A stretch of DNA of 64,000 bases. It comes from Actinostola sp. cb2023. Taxonomy: Eukaryota > Cnidaria > Anthozoa > Actiniaria > Actinostolidae. Positions 12,401 to 24,440 of this stretch are shown here, piece after piece. Within the stretch, counting starts at the first letter, position 1. Each line of letters begins with the position of its first letter. The translations under genes and the position numbers were made by a program. The notes beneath the pieces are model-generated. The model had not been told where the DNA came from and did not search any database. It was given only the letters and a program-made list of their open reading frames with translations. The stretch lies in NCBI GenBank assembly GCA_033675265.1, contig JAUJYZ010000343.1, positions 291,749 to 355,748 on the forward strand, read 5' to 3'.

Positions 12401-15400
12401 TACAGAGACACTACAGCCCATGCATGTAAACAGTTTTCAAATCAAATTTTCACTTTGGATTAACAGTCTAACTCCACTTTTACCGGTCAAAAACCATCAC
12501 AAATAACTTGAGCTCTTTGCTAAAGCAGTTTTAGCCTTGTACAAAACGTATTTTCCAGCCTATTGGATTTGGGCGCTCAAAACGCGCGTTCGTAAAAAAT
12601 ATTCTCTTAATAGGTTAACTTTCAGTATTTCGCAATGATTGGAATAATTGTTTTAACAATTAAAATTAATAAATTCATTAATAAATTTATAAAATTAATT
12701 AGTGTTTAAAATTACTCAGCGTGGGACTTTTGTCTGCGCATGCGTCAATATATGGCCGTGTGCCGGGAAGTGCCGGGTTCCCTGTGTTAGCAAAAAAAGC
12801 AACATCACAACTGATTGCAATTATCTGATAAATGGCACATTAAAGCACAAAGGTTTCAAAGAATGAGAAATTTGGAGAGTCCAGGAATAACCCATAAATT
12901 AGCATATCACAATTTCAAACCTTTATAACTCGCAAATACAAAGTCCAAAACACAAAATACTGAAACATCGCACTATTCACTTCATATGTATTCGAATTTC
13001 CAAAGAAAAAAATTCGCTTCATGTGCACTTTAGCAATTTAAACAAATTCGAGTCATCAACGTCGACATAACTTCATTGTATTCGATCAAAAACGACAAAA
13101 TTTTACGAGCGCTGTCGCACTTTTTCAAATTTTCTAAAATGACATCCGGGCACTTTTGAGAGACAAAATTACAAAGTATGCTCGAGTTATTAAAAAAAAA
13201 TTATAACCGTGAGAGTGTCTTATATCTGATATACCGCATTCGCCCTAATTTGTATACGACTTTAACTTGGATTTTCTTGGCCAAAATTATTTAAATCTTG
13301 AATATTTTTGCAGAAAATATGACAATAAGGTACGGATTTTTTAAGTCGTTTAATAAACTCGCAGATCGTGTTTTATCAGATATAAAACACTCCTGCTCTC
13401 TATTCTTGGAGTAATACGTGTACGTCATAGCCGCCATATTGGCTCTCAAATACAAAGCGTTCTTCATTAGCTTCTCTTCTTGGTTCATCCAACATGGCGG
13501 CTGCATCTTTGTTATTTTTTTCTCAAGGGATTTTCGGCCATGTGGTTGCACCACAAGATTAGTTATCAAGGCCCCGTTTACACGGTACCGGACGAATTTG
13601 TAACCGTTCAAAAAGTTGTACGTTTAGGTGTTCCGTTCACACGGAACTGTGCTATCTGGACAACAAATTGATACAAAATTTTATACAATTAACGCGTAAT
13701 ATCCGCCAAAAGCGCCAAAAACGAGCCATTTTGGACAGTTTGACTTTCGATTTTCGCTATGGTTAGCTCATTATCAGAAACAATCGAAACAATAGGAAAA
13801 CGCAGGTTAGCGTTTTAAGCCGAATCTATACTACACGAGCAAGTTTTCCTTGATAAGTTTTCCTTGACAAGGAAAACTTGCTCGTGTAGACGACAAAAAC
13901 ATCGCCAATTTTTCCTTGTCAAGGAAAACTTGCTCGTGTAGATGACAAAAACATCGCCAATTTTTCCTTATCAAGGAAAACTTGCTCGTGTAGACGACAA
14001 AAAATTGACAATTTTCCCTTGTCAAGGAAACTTAGATGACAAAAATTTGACAATTTTTCCTTGTCAAGGAAAACTTGTCAAGGAAAACTTGTTCGTGTAG
14101 ATGCGGCATTAGACGGGGCCTAAGCACAAACTATATTAAATTGTCTGCCTAAAGCTGTTTTAGCGTTGTACAAATCCATTTCCTACTTTTTGTTTCAAAT
14201 TTGAGATATTTCAGGAGAAAGATTAGCAATATTAGTAAAATATACAGAGACACTACAGCCCATGCATGTAAACAGTTTTCAAATCAAATTTTCACTTTGG
14301 ATTAACAGTCTAACTCCACTTTTACCGGTCAAAAACTATCACAAATAACTTGAGCTCTTTGCTAAAGCAGTTTTAGCCTTGTACAAAACGTATTTTCCAG
14401 CCTATTGGATTTGGGCGCTCAAAACGCGCGTTCGTAAAACATATTCTCTTAATAGGTTAACTTTCAGTATTTCGCAATGATTGGAATAATTGTTTTAACA
14501 ATTAAAATTAATAAATTCATTAATAAATTAATAAAATTAATTAGTGTTTAAAATTACTCAGCGTGGGACTTTTGTCTGCGCATGCGTCAATATATGGGCG
14601 TGTGCCGGGAAGTGCCGGGTTCCCTGTGTTAGCAAAAAAAGCAACATCACAACTGATTGCAATTATCTGATAAATGGCACATTAAAGCACAAAGGTTTCA
14701 AAGAATGAGAAATTTGGAGAGTCCAGGAATAACCCATAAATTAGCATATCACAATTTCAAACCTTTATAACTCGCAAATACAAAGTCCAAAACACAAAAT
14801 ACTGAAACATCGCACTATTCACTTCATATGTATTCGAATTTCAAAAGAAAAAAATTCGCTTCATGTGCACTTTAGCAATTTAAACAAATTCGAGTCATCA
14901 ACGACATAACTTCATTGTATTCGATCAAAAACGACAAAATTTTACGAGCGCTGTCGCACTTTTTCAAATTTTCTAAAATGACATCCGGGCACTTTTGAGA
15001 GACAAAATTACAAAGTATGCTCGAGTTATTAAAACAAAATCATAACCGTGAGAGTGTCTTTATATCTGATATACCGCATTCGCCCTAATTTGTATACGAC
15101 TTTAACTTGGATTTTCTTGGCCAAAATTATTTAAATCTTGAATATTTTTGCAGAAAATATGACAATAAGGTACGGATTTTTTAAGTCGTTTAATAAACTC
15201 GCAGATCGTGTTTAATTTATCAGATATAAAACACTCCTGCTCTCTATTCTTGGAGTAATACATGTACGTCATAGCCGCCATATTGGCTCTCAAATACAAA
15301 GCGTTCTTCATTAGTTTCTCTTCTTGGTTCATCCAACATGGCGGCTGCATCTTTGTTATTTTTTTCTCAAGGGATTTTCGGCCATGTGGTTGCACCCCAA

Positions 15401-16180
15401 GATTAGTTATCAAGGCCCCGTTTACACGGTACCGGACGAATTTTTAACCGTTCAAAAAGTTGTACGTTTAGGCGAACTGTGCTATCTGGACAAAAAAATT
15501 ATACAAAATTTTATACAATTAACAAGTAATATCCGCCAAAAGCGCCAAAAACGAGCCATTTTGGACAGTTTGACTTTCGATTTTCGCTTAACACTCTAAT
15601 TTTATTTTAACTAAGCATAAACTATTAAAAACAAAGTAAATTGTCTGCCTAAAGCTGTTTTAGCGTTGTACAAAACCATTTTCCTGCTTTTTGTTTCAAA
15701 TTTGAGGTATTTCAGGAGAAAGATTGGCAATATTTATATACAGAGACATGTACATGTGGGCAGTTTTCAAATCAATTTTTCACTTTGGATTAATTTTAAA
15801 TTTTAAATTTTAAATTTTACCTTAAAAAAGTGTATATGATACGAAATTTTTTATTTTGAAAATCGATTATATATGAACTGAATAATAAATTAAAAACAAT
15901 CTGATGTCACCAAATTACAATATCACGATTTCAAACCTTTATAACTCGCAAATGCGAAGCTCAAATCACAAAATACTGTACCATCCCACTATTCACTTCA
16001 TATGTAATCGATTTTAAAACAATTCGTGTCATATACACTTTAACGTTCTATTTTCACTTTTACCGGTCAAAAACCATCACAAATAACTTGAACTCTTGCT
16101 AAAGCAGTTTTAGCCTTGTACAAGACGTATATTGCAGCCTATTGGATTTTGGCGCTTAATACGCGCGTTCATAAAACAAC
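9490..16180. repeat. 1.85-kb tandem array, three full units and one decayed unit
   Basis: Corresponding points recur at about 9607, 11463, 13310 and 15151 (gcagaaaatatgac), a period of 1,841-1,856 bp. Units 1-3 are nearly identical. Unit 4, from about 15038, lacks the interior MITE and drifts after 15600. The four short frames MYVIAAILALKYKAFF recur only because the DNA repeats; they do not look like genes. Confidence 0.9.
9870..10433. mobile_element. GGCCCCGT-ended MITE inside each 1.85-kb unit
   Basis: Left end aaggccccgtttacacggta, right end acggggcctaagc. The right half has sub-repeats of aaggaaaacttgctcgtgta (about 10137-10415), some inverted. The same element is at about 11725-12282 and 13568-14122. 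Unit 4 (near 15412) has the left end without the sub-repeats. Confidence 0.65.
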
Positions 16181-16664
16181 AACATAGAATTCATTGTATA
16201 CCTGGCAATTTTCAAGCAGCTAAAACTAACTTAAACTAAAAGACCGATAATGAAATAACAAGTGAATGTGAAAATCATTTTGGCCGGAACAAGGCAAAAT
16301 TTGAACTACACGTCAATGAAATAAAATGACTTGGTTTGCCGAAATTACCTGGAACTCTCAAGTTTACCACATGGTGAATTCGTGAATAAGTCTTGAGAGA
16401 ATCTTCACTGATTTGTCACAGCAAAATACCGTATTGTACTTTACAACAGCACTTCAACGCAGTCACCATTGATCAGTTGATTGTTAACTGAACAATCACA
16501 TCTCAATATTAAACACATGCAATGAGATTCTGGCCTGCCGTTTGAGTTTGTTTAAAGGGGGACTCTGATGAAAATTGTTCGAAATTGAATTTAGCTGAAA
16601 CTTCATTGAATAATTCTTCAAGGGTGCAATAATCACTAGTTAAATCTTTTTTCGATATTCCAGA

Positions 16665-16995
16665 GGGAAGTACTATATTTTTATGAATCTTTAGAGGTGT
16701 CATCTAGTCAACCCAACATTCAGCTCCATACATTTCTTTGTATTTTTTGAGTCAAAATATATCAATGTTTTGTTCAGATAACAGCTCTGCATTGAAGACA
16801 ACTGGTCAGACAATCAATCCTAAGCACAAATAATGTAAGAAAACTACTTCACCCAAACTTTTAGCTTCATAGAAATAAAATAATTCAAGAAATTAATTAC
16901 AAAGAAATATATGGAGCGAAGCCGTGTTGATTGTTTGGGTTGAGTAGATGACGTCACTGACACTTCTAAAGATTCATAAAAATGTAATACTTCCC
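16665..16995. mobile_element. Imperfect fold-back element
   Basis: gggaagtac...tttttatgaatctttaga on the left is mirrored at the right (aaagattcataaaaatgtaa). The arms are about 75-95 bp and diverged. Confidence 0.6.
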
Positions 16996-17405
16996 TTACG
17001 AATTTTGAGAAAACACTTTAACCAGTAATTGTATGGCTCTTTGTTACTCTCAGTTGATACGAAACTTCTTGAATATTCAAAGTGTGTCTTGTACTCGATT
17101 AGCTCGCCATGTCATTCTATTCAAACATAACGGAAGGTAAATCTCCAATTTCCTCATTCATGATGAATATACTTGTGTGTTTACTAGCTAGAGCCTCCAT
17201 AATGTTAAATGACCATTTAAACAAAGGCCTTTGTTATTGGGACAAATTTTGAAGAACCACGGCAACTTTGAAGTTCAATTCAAAGAATGCCGCTGGTTCA
17301 TTTCGCGCGAAACAAATACACGTGACGCCCGCGATTTCAACGGTCAGCGCCTATACCCACGAGAGTATTCTTTCGCTGCACGATTGTGTCTTTCCTCAAG
17401 GGACG

Positions 17406-17605
17406 AGGGCCGTACACAGCACAGGGGTAGGAGGGGGCAGTTGTCCCCCCTAGTTGCCCCCCTAGCAAGGCGAAAAAGATACCAAAAAGTACTGAGAACT
17501 GTACTATTTTCATTTATTTTTTGCTTTTGAATACGTACTGCCCCCCTTGAATTTTGGCATAGTTAGTCCCCTCTACTAACTATGATTTTGGGTTATGTAC
17601 GGCCC
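17406..17605. mobile_element. AGGGCCGTAC-family MITE, 200 bp
   Basis: agggccgtacacagcacagg at the left, gggttatgtacggccct at the right. Near the right end is an extra dyad, catagttag...ctaactatg. Confidence 0.8.
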
Positions 17606-17707
17606 TGTATCCTAATGCTTTAAAAAATGCTTTGTAAAACTGTGTGTACGTCACTTGCCATGAAACCATTATCGAGTGATATCACGAAAGCGTCTTAACA
17701 CCCTAAT

Positions 17708-17962
17708 CAGGGGCGAATCCAAGGGGGGGGGGGGGGGGGCGCATGGGGGGCCGGTGCCCCCCCCCCCCTTTTTGAGTTGGGCCCGATACATATTCGCCCA
17801 CGTCTCCCCACCATTTGATGCCCAGAATGGATAGAAATTGCATTTTCGAGCTTCTAGATTTCAAACTTTTCTGGGGGGGCATGCCCCACACCCCCTAGAA
17901 GAAGGGGCCTTACGGCCCCTTAGTGGTGCACCCCCCTTTCAAAATCTCTAGATCCGCCCCTG
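17708..17962. mobile_element. CAGGGGCGG-family MITE
   Basis: caggggcgaatccaagg at the left, tctagatccgcccctg at the right, with G/C homopolymers just inside. Relatives are at 57927-58153 and, degraded, near 54640-54945. Confidence 0.8.
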
Positions 17963-18124
17963 CTAATTGATATACCAAAACATGGTCACGAGAAACTAAT
18001 TAGTGTGAAAATACATATGGAAACTAGCGAATACACTAGTATGGGCTGCGTCGGTGTATAATGATAACCTCAAACTGGTTAAAGGAAATTTATAACACCG
18101 TAAAAGAGAGCATTTAACTTTACT

Positions 18125-18153
18125 GACGTTTCAAGCCGATGCCCTTCGTCGGA
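18125..18153 (-). other. Penelope-like terminal motif, hammerhead-like
   Basis: On the minus strand: tccgacgaagggc, atcggctt, gaaacgtc. This pattern (YGANGA...GAAACGTC) occurs in terminal repeats of Penelope-like elements, whose termini can carry hammerhead ribozymes. One core base differs from CUGANGA. No reverse transcriptase is near. Confidence 0.35.
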
Positions 18154-18259
18154 CTGAAGAGGGAGTGTAAAGGATTAGCGAGGATTAATATATGATTTAA
18201 GAAAACGATCAACCAATACAGCAAAATACAATATGTGATATTTACTGCATGCACTGATA

Positions 18260-18538
18260 TACAGTCATTCCCAAAAAGGTTGTCCAGATGAAAAGACTAC
18301 AATACTACAATAAAATCACGTGATTCATTATGTTTTTAATTTCTGCGCGGACTGCGCACGGAACTGCGAGTTGATACCAGCGCCATTATATTCAGTTCTC
18401 ACAAAAGCGCCGTGTACTTTTGCCGTCTCAAATTGAAATTCCACGAGAGGCCGGAATTGAATATACATAATGAATCACGTGACTTTATTGTAGTATTGTA
18501 GTCTTTTCATCTGGACAACCTTTTTGAGAATGACTGTA
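18260..18538. mobile_element. Tc1/mariner-type MITE, 279 bp
   Basis: Terminal repeats CAGTCATTCCCAAAAAGGTT and its near-perfect inverse (about 70 bp each), flanked by TA on both sides. The CAGT start plus TA target fits Tc1/mariner. Confidence 0.8.
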
Positions 18539-18807
18539 TAGAACTGATTAATCAAACATTAGTACTGTATCTTGCTGTTTTATTCATTAGGTCTACTGAT
18601 GTTTTATTCATCAGTGTCTGTATCGGGGACAGATCCATGCATGTGACCGATTCAACCAACCTGGTTGGATCAATTTCTCATTAATTTTTAATGAGGTTTA
18701 GACAAATATTAAACACTTTCTAGTAGACATAAAGCTACATAAGTAATTTTAGTAAATTAATATACACCAAGTATACACCTATTCCAAAAATCGTTGTCCC
18801 CGCCGAA

Positions 18808-19031
18808 AGCAACAAGCAAGAAGCTGACGACCGCGAAGGGCATTGGGACTTTCTACTTATTCATTTATTTATCCGTAGACATTTTGACAACATGCATTTT
18901 CAAATGGCCGAATAGTTCCAAATGATTGCTATTCAACGCTCGTAGGGATAGCTTCTCAAGTACCACGGATAAATAAATTAATTAGGAGATTCCCAAAGTC
19001 CTTTGCGGTCGTCAGCTTCTTGCTTCGATAG
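18808..19031. mobile_element. Fold-back element
   Basis: agcaagaagctgacgaccgc at the left is inverted at the right (gcggtcgtcagcttcttgct). The arms of about 65 bp include ttatttatccgt. Confidence 0.7.
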
Positions 19032-19139
19032 TAAAAAAACTGTTTTTTTTAGAGAGTTTGTGAATTATGACTTTCTGTTATCATGACTATATGTGTACTT
19101 GTATTCTGTGTGTAGAGGACTAGCAATTAATACCTCTGT

Positions 19140-19800
19140 TTACTACTAAGTAAAAAATACAGGTACCTACTAGGTATATATACAAGGAACAAAGAACAAG
19201 GGGAACTATGGGGGAACAAGGGGAACAAGGGGAACAAGGTAAATACAAATAAATACCTACTAGGTATATATACAAGGAAGGAACAAGGGGAACAAGGGGA
19301 ACAAGGGGAACAAGAAAAGTACAAATACCTACTAGGTATATATATACAAGGAACAAGGGGAACAAGGGGGGAACAAGGGGAACAAGGGGAACAAGGGGAA
19401 CAAGGGGAACAAGGGGAACAAGGGGAACAAGGGGAACAAGGGGAACAAGGGGAACAAGGGGAACAAGGGGAACAAGGGGAACAAGGGGAACAAGGGGAAC
19501 AAGGGGAACAAGGGGAACAAGGGGAACAAGGGGAACAAGGGGAACAAGGGGAACAAGGGGAACAAGGGGAACAAGGGGAACAAGGGGAACAAGGGGAACA
19601 AGGGGAACAAGGGGAACAAGGGGAACAAGGGGAACAAGGGGAACAAGGGGAACAAGGGGAACAAGGGGAACAAGGGGAACAAGGGGAACAAGGGGAACAA
19701 GGGGAACAAGGGGAACAAGGGGAACAAGGGGAACAAGGGGAACAAGGGGAACAAGGGGAACAAGGGGAACAAGGGGAACAAGGGGAACAAGAAAAATACA
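19140..19800. repeat. 9-bp minisatellite (GGGGAACAA), about 50 copies
   Basis: From about 19344 to 19793 the 9-mer ggggaacaa repeats without interruption. Before it are three spacers, tacctactaggtatatata, each followed by short runs of the same 9-mer. The unit is a multiple of three with no stop codon on the minus strand, giving long false frames of Cys-Ser-Pro and Leu-Phe-Pro. Confidence 0.95.
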
Positions 19801-22174
19801 AATATCTACTAGGTATATATATTTATATTTTATAGTTGAGGATAAATGGTGTAGACATCAAGCGAACTACTTGCTGGTCCAAGAACTGTATATAAATATA
19901 CGTTTCGGCCTGTTTATATGTGTGAATAAAAGAATTGAATTGAATTGAACAAGGAATCAAAGGGAACTAGGGGAACAACTAGGGGAACAATGTTTCGCTT
20001 GAAAAAAAAAAAAAAAGGAAACTTGGGAAAGTATTAAGCTTAAACTTATGAAAAGTATCGGCAATCATTTGCTGTTATGCCTTATGCCATGGCTTGATGT
20101 TTGCTTACGTATATGGACTCACAACTTTATTCTATATTTTGTCGCGTATTTGTGTTTTTCGGGACAACGTTTTCTTTCAGTGTGTTTATTTTCTCTTCTG
20201 AAACCTCGACGAACCTGGTTGGCCGCCATCTTGCCGAAACGCTGTAGGTGATTATCGAGAAATCGAAATAGTCCGAAGTTCTCAGCCTCTGGAAATAACC
20301 CTCTAGTACCTTTATCTTTGCAAAACTATACGTAACACTCCGTAACACTATTCTTGGTTTGCACATGACGTCATCAAAACGCTAAAATCTAAAATATTCA
20401 TCGTACAAAACTGTTTGTTTGATATTTTGTTTATATCCATAAGAAAAGTCTTCACAAAAAAATCTGTGTACTTTCGATGTTTGGTTTCTGATTTATTGAG
20501 AGTCAATTTCTGTCACGTAACACTGTCACGTGTATTCTAAAACCAGAGAATTAGGGAAATTTGCTTCAAATGTTACGTTTTTTACTTCGTAACTGGTATG
20601 TAAGTTTGATTTTATTAATATCTCTATTGAGAAACTGAGTTGTTTGTAATATTAACGTGATTTTGATCCTCGGTGTTTTGGCCGCCATGTTGGTGTACTA
20701 CTACTAATAATAATCACTAGACGCTCTATTTAAGTCGGGCTTCTAACTGAAATGTACTATTTGAACTAAATATAGATATCTTATAGTGCGATCAAACAGT
20801 GTTTGGTTGCTCGTCGTTGCGTGACTCGAGCTCGATAGAACATGCTTTCCTTGCAATTTCAGTACTGCGATTTCACAAACTCACATCGCAGAGTGATTAA
20901 ACAGTGTTTGGATGAAGTGTAAATATGGGTTTAGGTACCTCGATCGGTTCGGTGTCCGAAAACCTCACAACTGTTCTTTTCACTGCATGCGTGTATCATC
21001 AACTCACTTCGATTCGTTCTAAGTTCTAAAGATTTCTAAACCCTTTGCAGTACTAGTAATGGATTGATAAATCCACATCTCTATGAATTATTGTGGTTAT
21101 TTTGAAAACAATACTTCGGTGATTATGGATGACTCGGTAGAACATGCTTTCTTTGTAAAATCGATTTCACAAACTCAGCGAATCATAGAAATGACAATGA
21201 CAATAGTTTATTATTTGGTGCCATAAATATATCCATACCAAATACAAATATAAATAAACTAGACATCGCAGCGTGATCCAATATGTGACTCGAACAATCA
21301 TGCACAATATTTCCAGCCGATTCTGGGCATTCAAATCAGTGATTTACTTACAACAATTTCAAAATTCAGCAAAATAAAGATCTATCAGCTTACTACAACA
21401 CACAATTACATTTACAGCGGTGCAAAGAATAGAAGACATTTGACTTCGTTTAGATTTCAATCTTGTATGTGCAATATTGATAGCATATTTATCTTCTAAC
21501 TTCTCGCATTTTGCTTTGATCCCCATTATTTCATCATTTAACTCAACATGTGAAGTCATTTGAGCGATATTTGAGTTGTTTTGAGCAATATTTGTTTGTG
21601 AAGAATGGCTCGTGTTGATCAGAGCCTTCGGTAATTATCTGAGCAGCCGGCACAGGGCGCATGCGCAGTAGAACCCAGTTGGCGGTTTGAAGCCAAAGAC
21701 GAAGAATACGACCGCTCTGCATTTTTAGAGTCGGGTCTTCCACAGGAAGCCCGACTAATAAGTATTGGGAGCATAATACTATTGTCTCTATGCTCTTACA
21801 AAACTAGTAACACTAATAAATAAATAAAATAAAGATCCAATATTATAAACTATAAAAATATTAATATAAAAAGTGTTCATTTAGTGTTCAGTGTTTGTGT
21901 TTATATAACTAAGGCAAATATTTCTTAAAAAGATATGTCTTAACTAAACCTACTACGGTTGCACACCAAGATGGCGGCCCCATACATTCACACTAAATAA
22001 TGCGCACATTTGATCGCTCATATCCCGGCATTGAAAGCTTCTTATAACTCAAAATTTGGTTGAGATACATGATTTTGACTGCTATTTTGGTTGTAAGACC
22101 TTTTGTTCAATTATACTCAATATAAGACCCAGAAAATTTTACGATGACGTAAGTGCAAACCAGCAATAACTCAC
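19801..22174. other. No supported gene
   Basis: AT-rich DNA with scattered GCCGCCATGTTGG-type words (20690) and a CGGGTCTTCC...GGAAGCCCG dyad (21733-21755). The stretch around 21960-22140 resembles 24029-24220 (atggcggc, ctcataac, aaaatttgg) and is probably an old repeat. Confidence 0.4.
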
Positions 22175-22411
22175 TATACAAAAGAGGTTGGTGAAGGTTT
22201 TGTTGCATCTTGCATGTTCACAACAATATGGACTCTGGGATCGAATTTTCCCAAACTTTGTCTTCGCAATATGGAGCCAGCATACTTTCTTCTGTATGTG
22301 CATGCTGACATTATTTACATATGATCCACAATACATTTCAGGCTTGGTATGCAAGATGCAACATGCAACATGCAACAAAACCTTCACCAACCTTTTTGAA
22401 ATAGCTGTATA
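22175..22411. mobile_element. MITE family B (TATACAGCTATTTC ends)
   Basis: Right end ttgaaatagctgtata; left end tataca..agaggttggtgaagg. Inner parts (ttgttgcatcttgcat, tggatcat, gcatgctgacattat) are shared, partly inverted, with the copies at 32229, 38092, 44018 and 48292. Confidence 0.75.
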
Positions 22412-22438
22412 ACAATGCATCATTATTAGCAATGCATC

Positions 22439-22801
22439 ATGGAGGAACCTGAACAAAAAAAGAAGAAGAAGAAGAACGTATTTTCATTCGAGGAAGTCCA
22501 AGATCGAATTGCTAAAAAACGAGCTTTCTCGGATGAACTGAAGTGCCATACCGATGCGCTTCGAAACTTCCGCTTCACTGATGTCGAGATGATTGCGGAA
22601 GAGGAAATATTACTGATTCTGGCGGCCAAACTAACCATGCAAGGTGTGTTTACTTTCAAACAAGCGATTTGCTTCGTACCAGAAAATTGTGTGATGAAAT
22701 CTCGTGGTTCTTTGGATTCTTTCCCCGGACTCCGCTCTATTTTTATACACGAGCTCATATCAAGCAGTTACGTAATCTGGTCTGTCTTTGGAGGATGTTA
22801 A
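22439..22801 (+). CDS. Hypothetical ORF after a MITE, possibly part of the relict downstream
   Basis: 120 codons starting EEPEQ followed by a run of lysines. A plausible helical stretch follows (AFSDELKCHTDALRNF, then EEEILLILAAKLTMQG). I do not recognise a family. The coding-like composition is lost in the last third, where an overlapping frame continues to 22869. It sits directly after the MITE at 22175-22411 and upstream of the KDZ-like fragment, so it may be an exon of the same dead element. Confidence 0.2.
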   Translation: MEEPEQKKKKKKNVFSFEEVQDRIAKKRAFSDELKCHTDALRNFRFTDVEMIAEEEILLILAAKLTMQGVFTFKQAICFVPENCVMKSRGSLDSFPGLRSIFIHELISSSYVIWSVFGGC

Positions 22802-23205
22802 CTTTTACGTCAAAATCATCGAAAAACATTGCCCTGATTTATGAAACGCTGTTCATGTCAAAATTATAATTGTATAAATATACGTTCTAATACTTTTTAT
22901 TTTGATGCCATGTTTATATATTCATTCTCTGAATATCTTTTTTCCTTGCTAATACCAAAATATACATTCAGATCTTTGAAAAATCATTTTGTTTGTCATG
23001 AAATTTTACATTCTCATTGACTGCTTTTTTTCGTTCCAATCGGACTTTTTTTTTTCGTTCTAATTAATTCACTAGACCATAATGTAATGCGCTCTTTACT
23101 CTCCCGCCATTTTGAATAAAACAGGATGGCGGGCATTAGCTGGCATTACAAGGGAGAGGAATGAACGTGGTCTCGTTATATTTATCGATCAATTAAAGCA
23201 AGTGT

Positions 23206-23612
23206 TTGCCGAGATCAAGGGTCTTCAAGAATATCAGCATCCTATCAGAGGAGTACGTTGAGTTGACGAAATCTAGGCTGGAAACTGCTGCTTCGACTCT
23301 GCGACTTTTAGTTAATGATACTGCTGGATTAGATGTGGCGAACGATGGACAGCTAAGACAAACAGTACTGAATTCCTGTCGACTGATGTGCTTTCCAATC
23401 AGCAACTATTTCACAAGTTTAATCGAAATTTCCCATATAAAGCTGCCATGTTCCTGTCTCCTCCTGTCAAGAGGTGCAAGACCTGCGAGGAAAGCTTGAC
23501 GATGCACATGTTTCTAAAATTAGCTTGGAATGCAGAGCATGTAAAACAAAGTACGGGGTAACTCGCTACACAGATGTTGAAGGGTCGCGTTATTATCAAG
23601 GAGAAGTTATAT
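23206..23612 (+). pseudogene. Decayed KDZ-transposon-like CxC5 fragment
   Basis: No single frame covers the region. In successive frames one reads LTKSRLETAASTLRLLVND, then QQLFHKFNRNFPYKAAM...VKRCKTCEESL, then DDAHVSKISLECRACKTKYGVTRYTDVEG, RYY and a stop. The C-x2-C...C-x2-C-x3-Y order with a trailing G.RYY recalls the CxC5 cysteine-cluster domain that accompanies Kyakuja-Dileera-Zisupton transposases. At least two frameshifts separate the pieces. The family call is tentative; the broken state is clear. Confidence 0.35.
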
Positions 23613-24357
23613 AGAAGTTATTATTCGGGCCCGAAACGTAATATAAACGCACTCCCAAATGATTGAAAGTGCGGTACTTATTCCGCTTCGTTTGCACTTG
23701 ACGTCGCTCCCCTTGAGAATTAATTCTAAAATTTAGCTATGAATCCTATCAACTTGATTCTTGGTAGTGTTTTAGAGAATTGTGATATGAATTATTGTAG
23801 AAATTTTCAGGTGGGATCGATGTTTTGTGGCCGAGTTATCGAAGTTTGAATTTTGTCACGCAACTCCGGCTTAGCGCTAGTCGGCGTCTTTGAAAAGTCG
23901 TGGAAAACAACAAATTTGTACCAAATTAAATGTTTTTAGTTTTATACATGTTTAGAAGTTCTATTTATAGTGAAATTAAGTGATGTATATCAACTCTAAG
24001 CTTGAATTTATTTTTTGAAATTTTGGCCGCCATGTTGGAAAACATCCAGTTGTCTTCCAACATGGCGCCGCTATACAAACACACTGGAATATTTGGAAAT
24101 TCGTTCGCCCATAGCTCGGTAAAGAAATGCTCTAGTGATCCAAAATTTGGCTCAGAGGTGTTATTTTGATAGCTCTACAAGCTCATAAGGTTTTTATTTT
24201 ATTTGGCAAAGGAAATTATATTTTGAAATTTGAGAACAGCCGTATAAATAAGGTCAAATAAATCCGCCAAATACCACGTGGTTGCAAACGAATAATTGGG
24301 TTACCTGTGGTGTGAGGACTGGGTTCTAGTCGTTCGGCAAACAACAACAAATTCAAC

Positions 24358-24378
24358 ATGGCGGCGATGTGTTGCTGA
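24358..24378 (+). promoter_or_regulatory. Upstream ORF in the WSB-like leader
   Basis: Seven codons (Met-Ala-Ala-Met-Cys-Cys-stop), starting at an ATG in the context caacATGG, 83 bases before the main ATG. If the transcript starts upstream, this short ORF could reduce initiation at the main start. The transcript start is unknown. Confidence 0.35.
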
Positions 24379-24440
24379 TTTCAGTGTCGATTTCAGTGCA
24401 GTTATTTAGTGCAACGGGAAGTTCAATCGGTAGTTTTGCC

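Noticed and set aside
9588..15447. Repeated 61-109-codon frames in the 1.85-kb array as a gene family
   Set aside because: They change length between units through indels, overlap on both strands and have no domain.
19127..19801. Long minus-strand frames of Cys-Ser-Pro and Leu-Phe-Pro repeats as a structural protein gene
   Set aside because: They are translations of a perfect 9-bp DNA repeat that lacks stops on the minus strand; no start context, splice sites or non-repeat domain support a gene.
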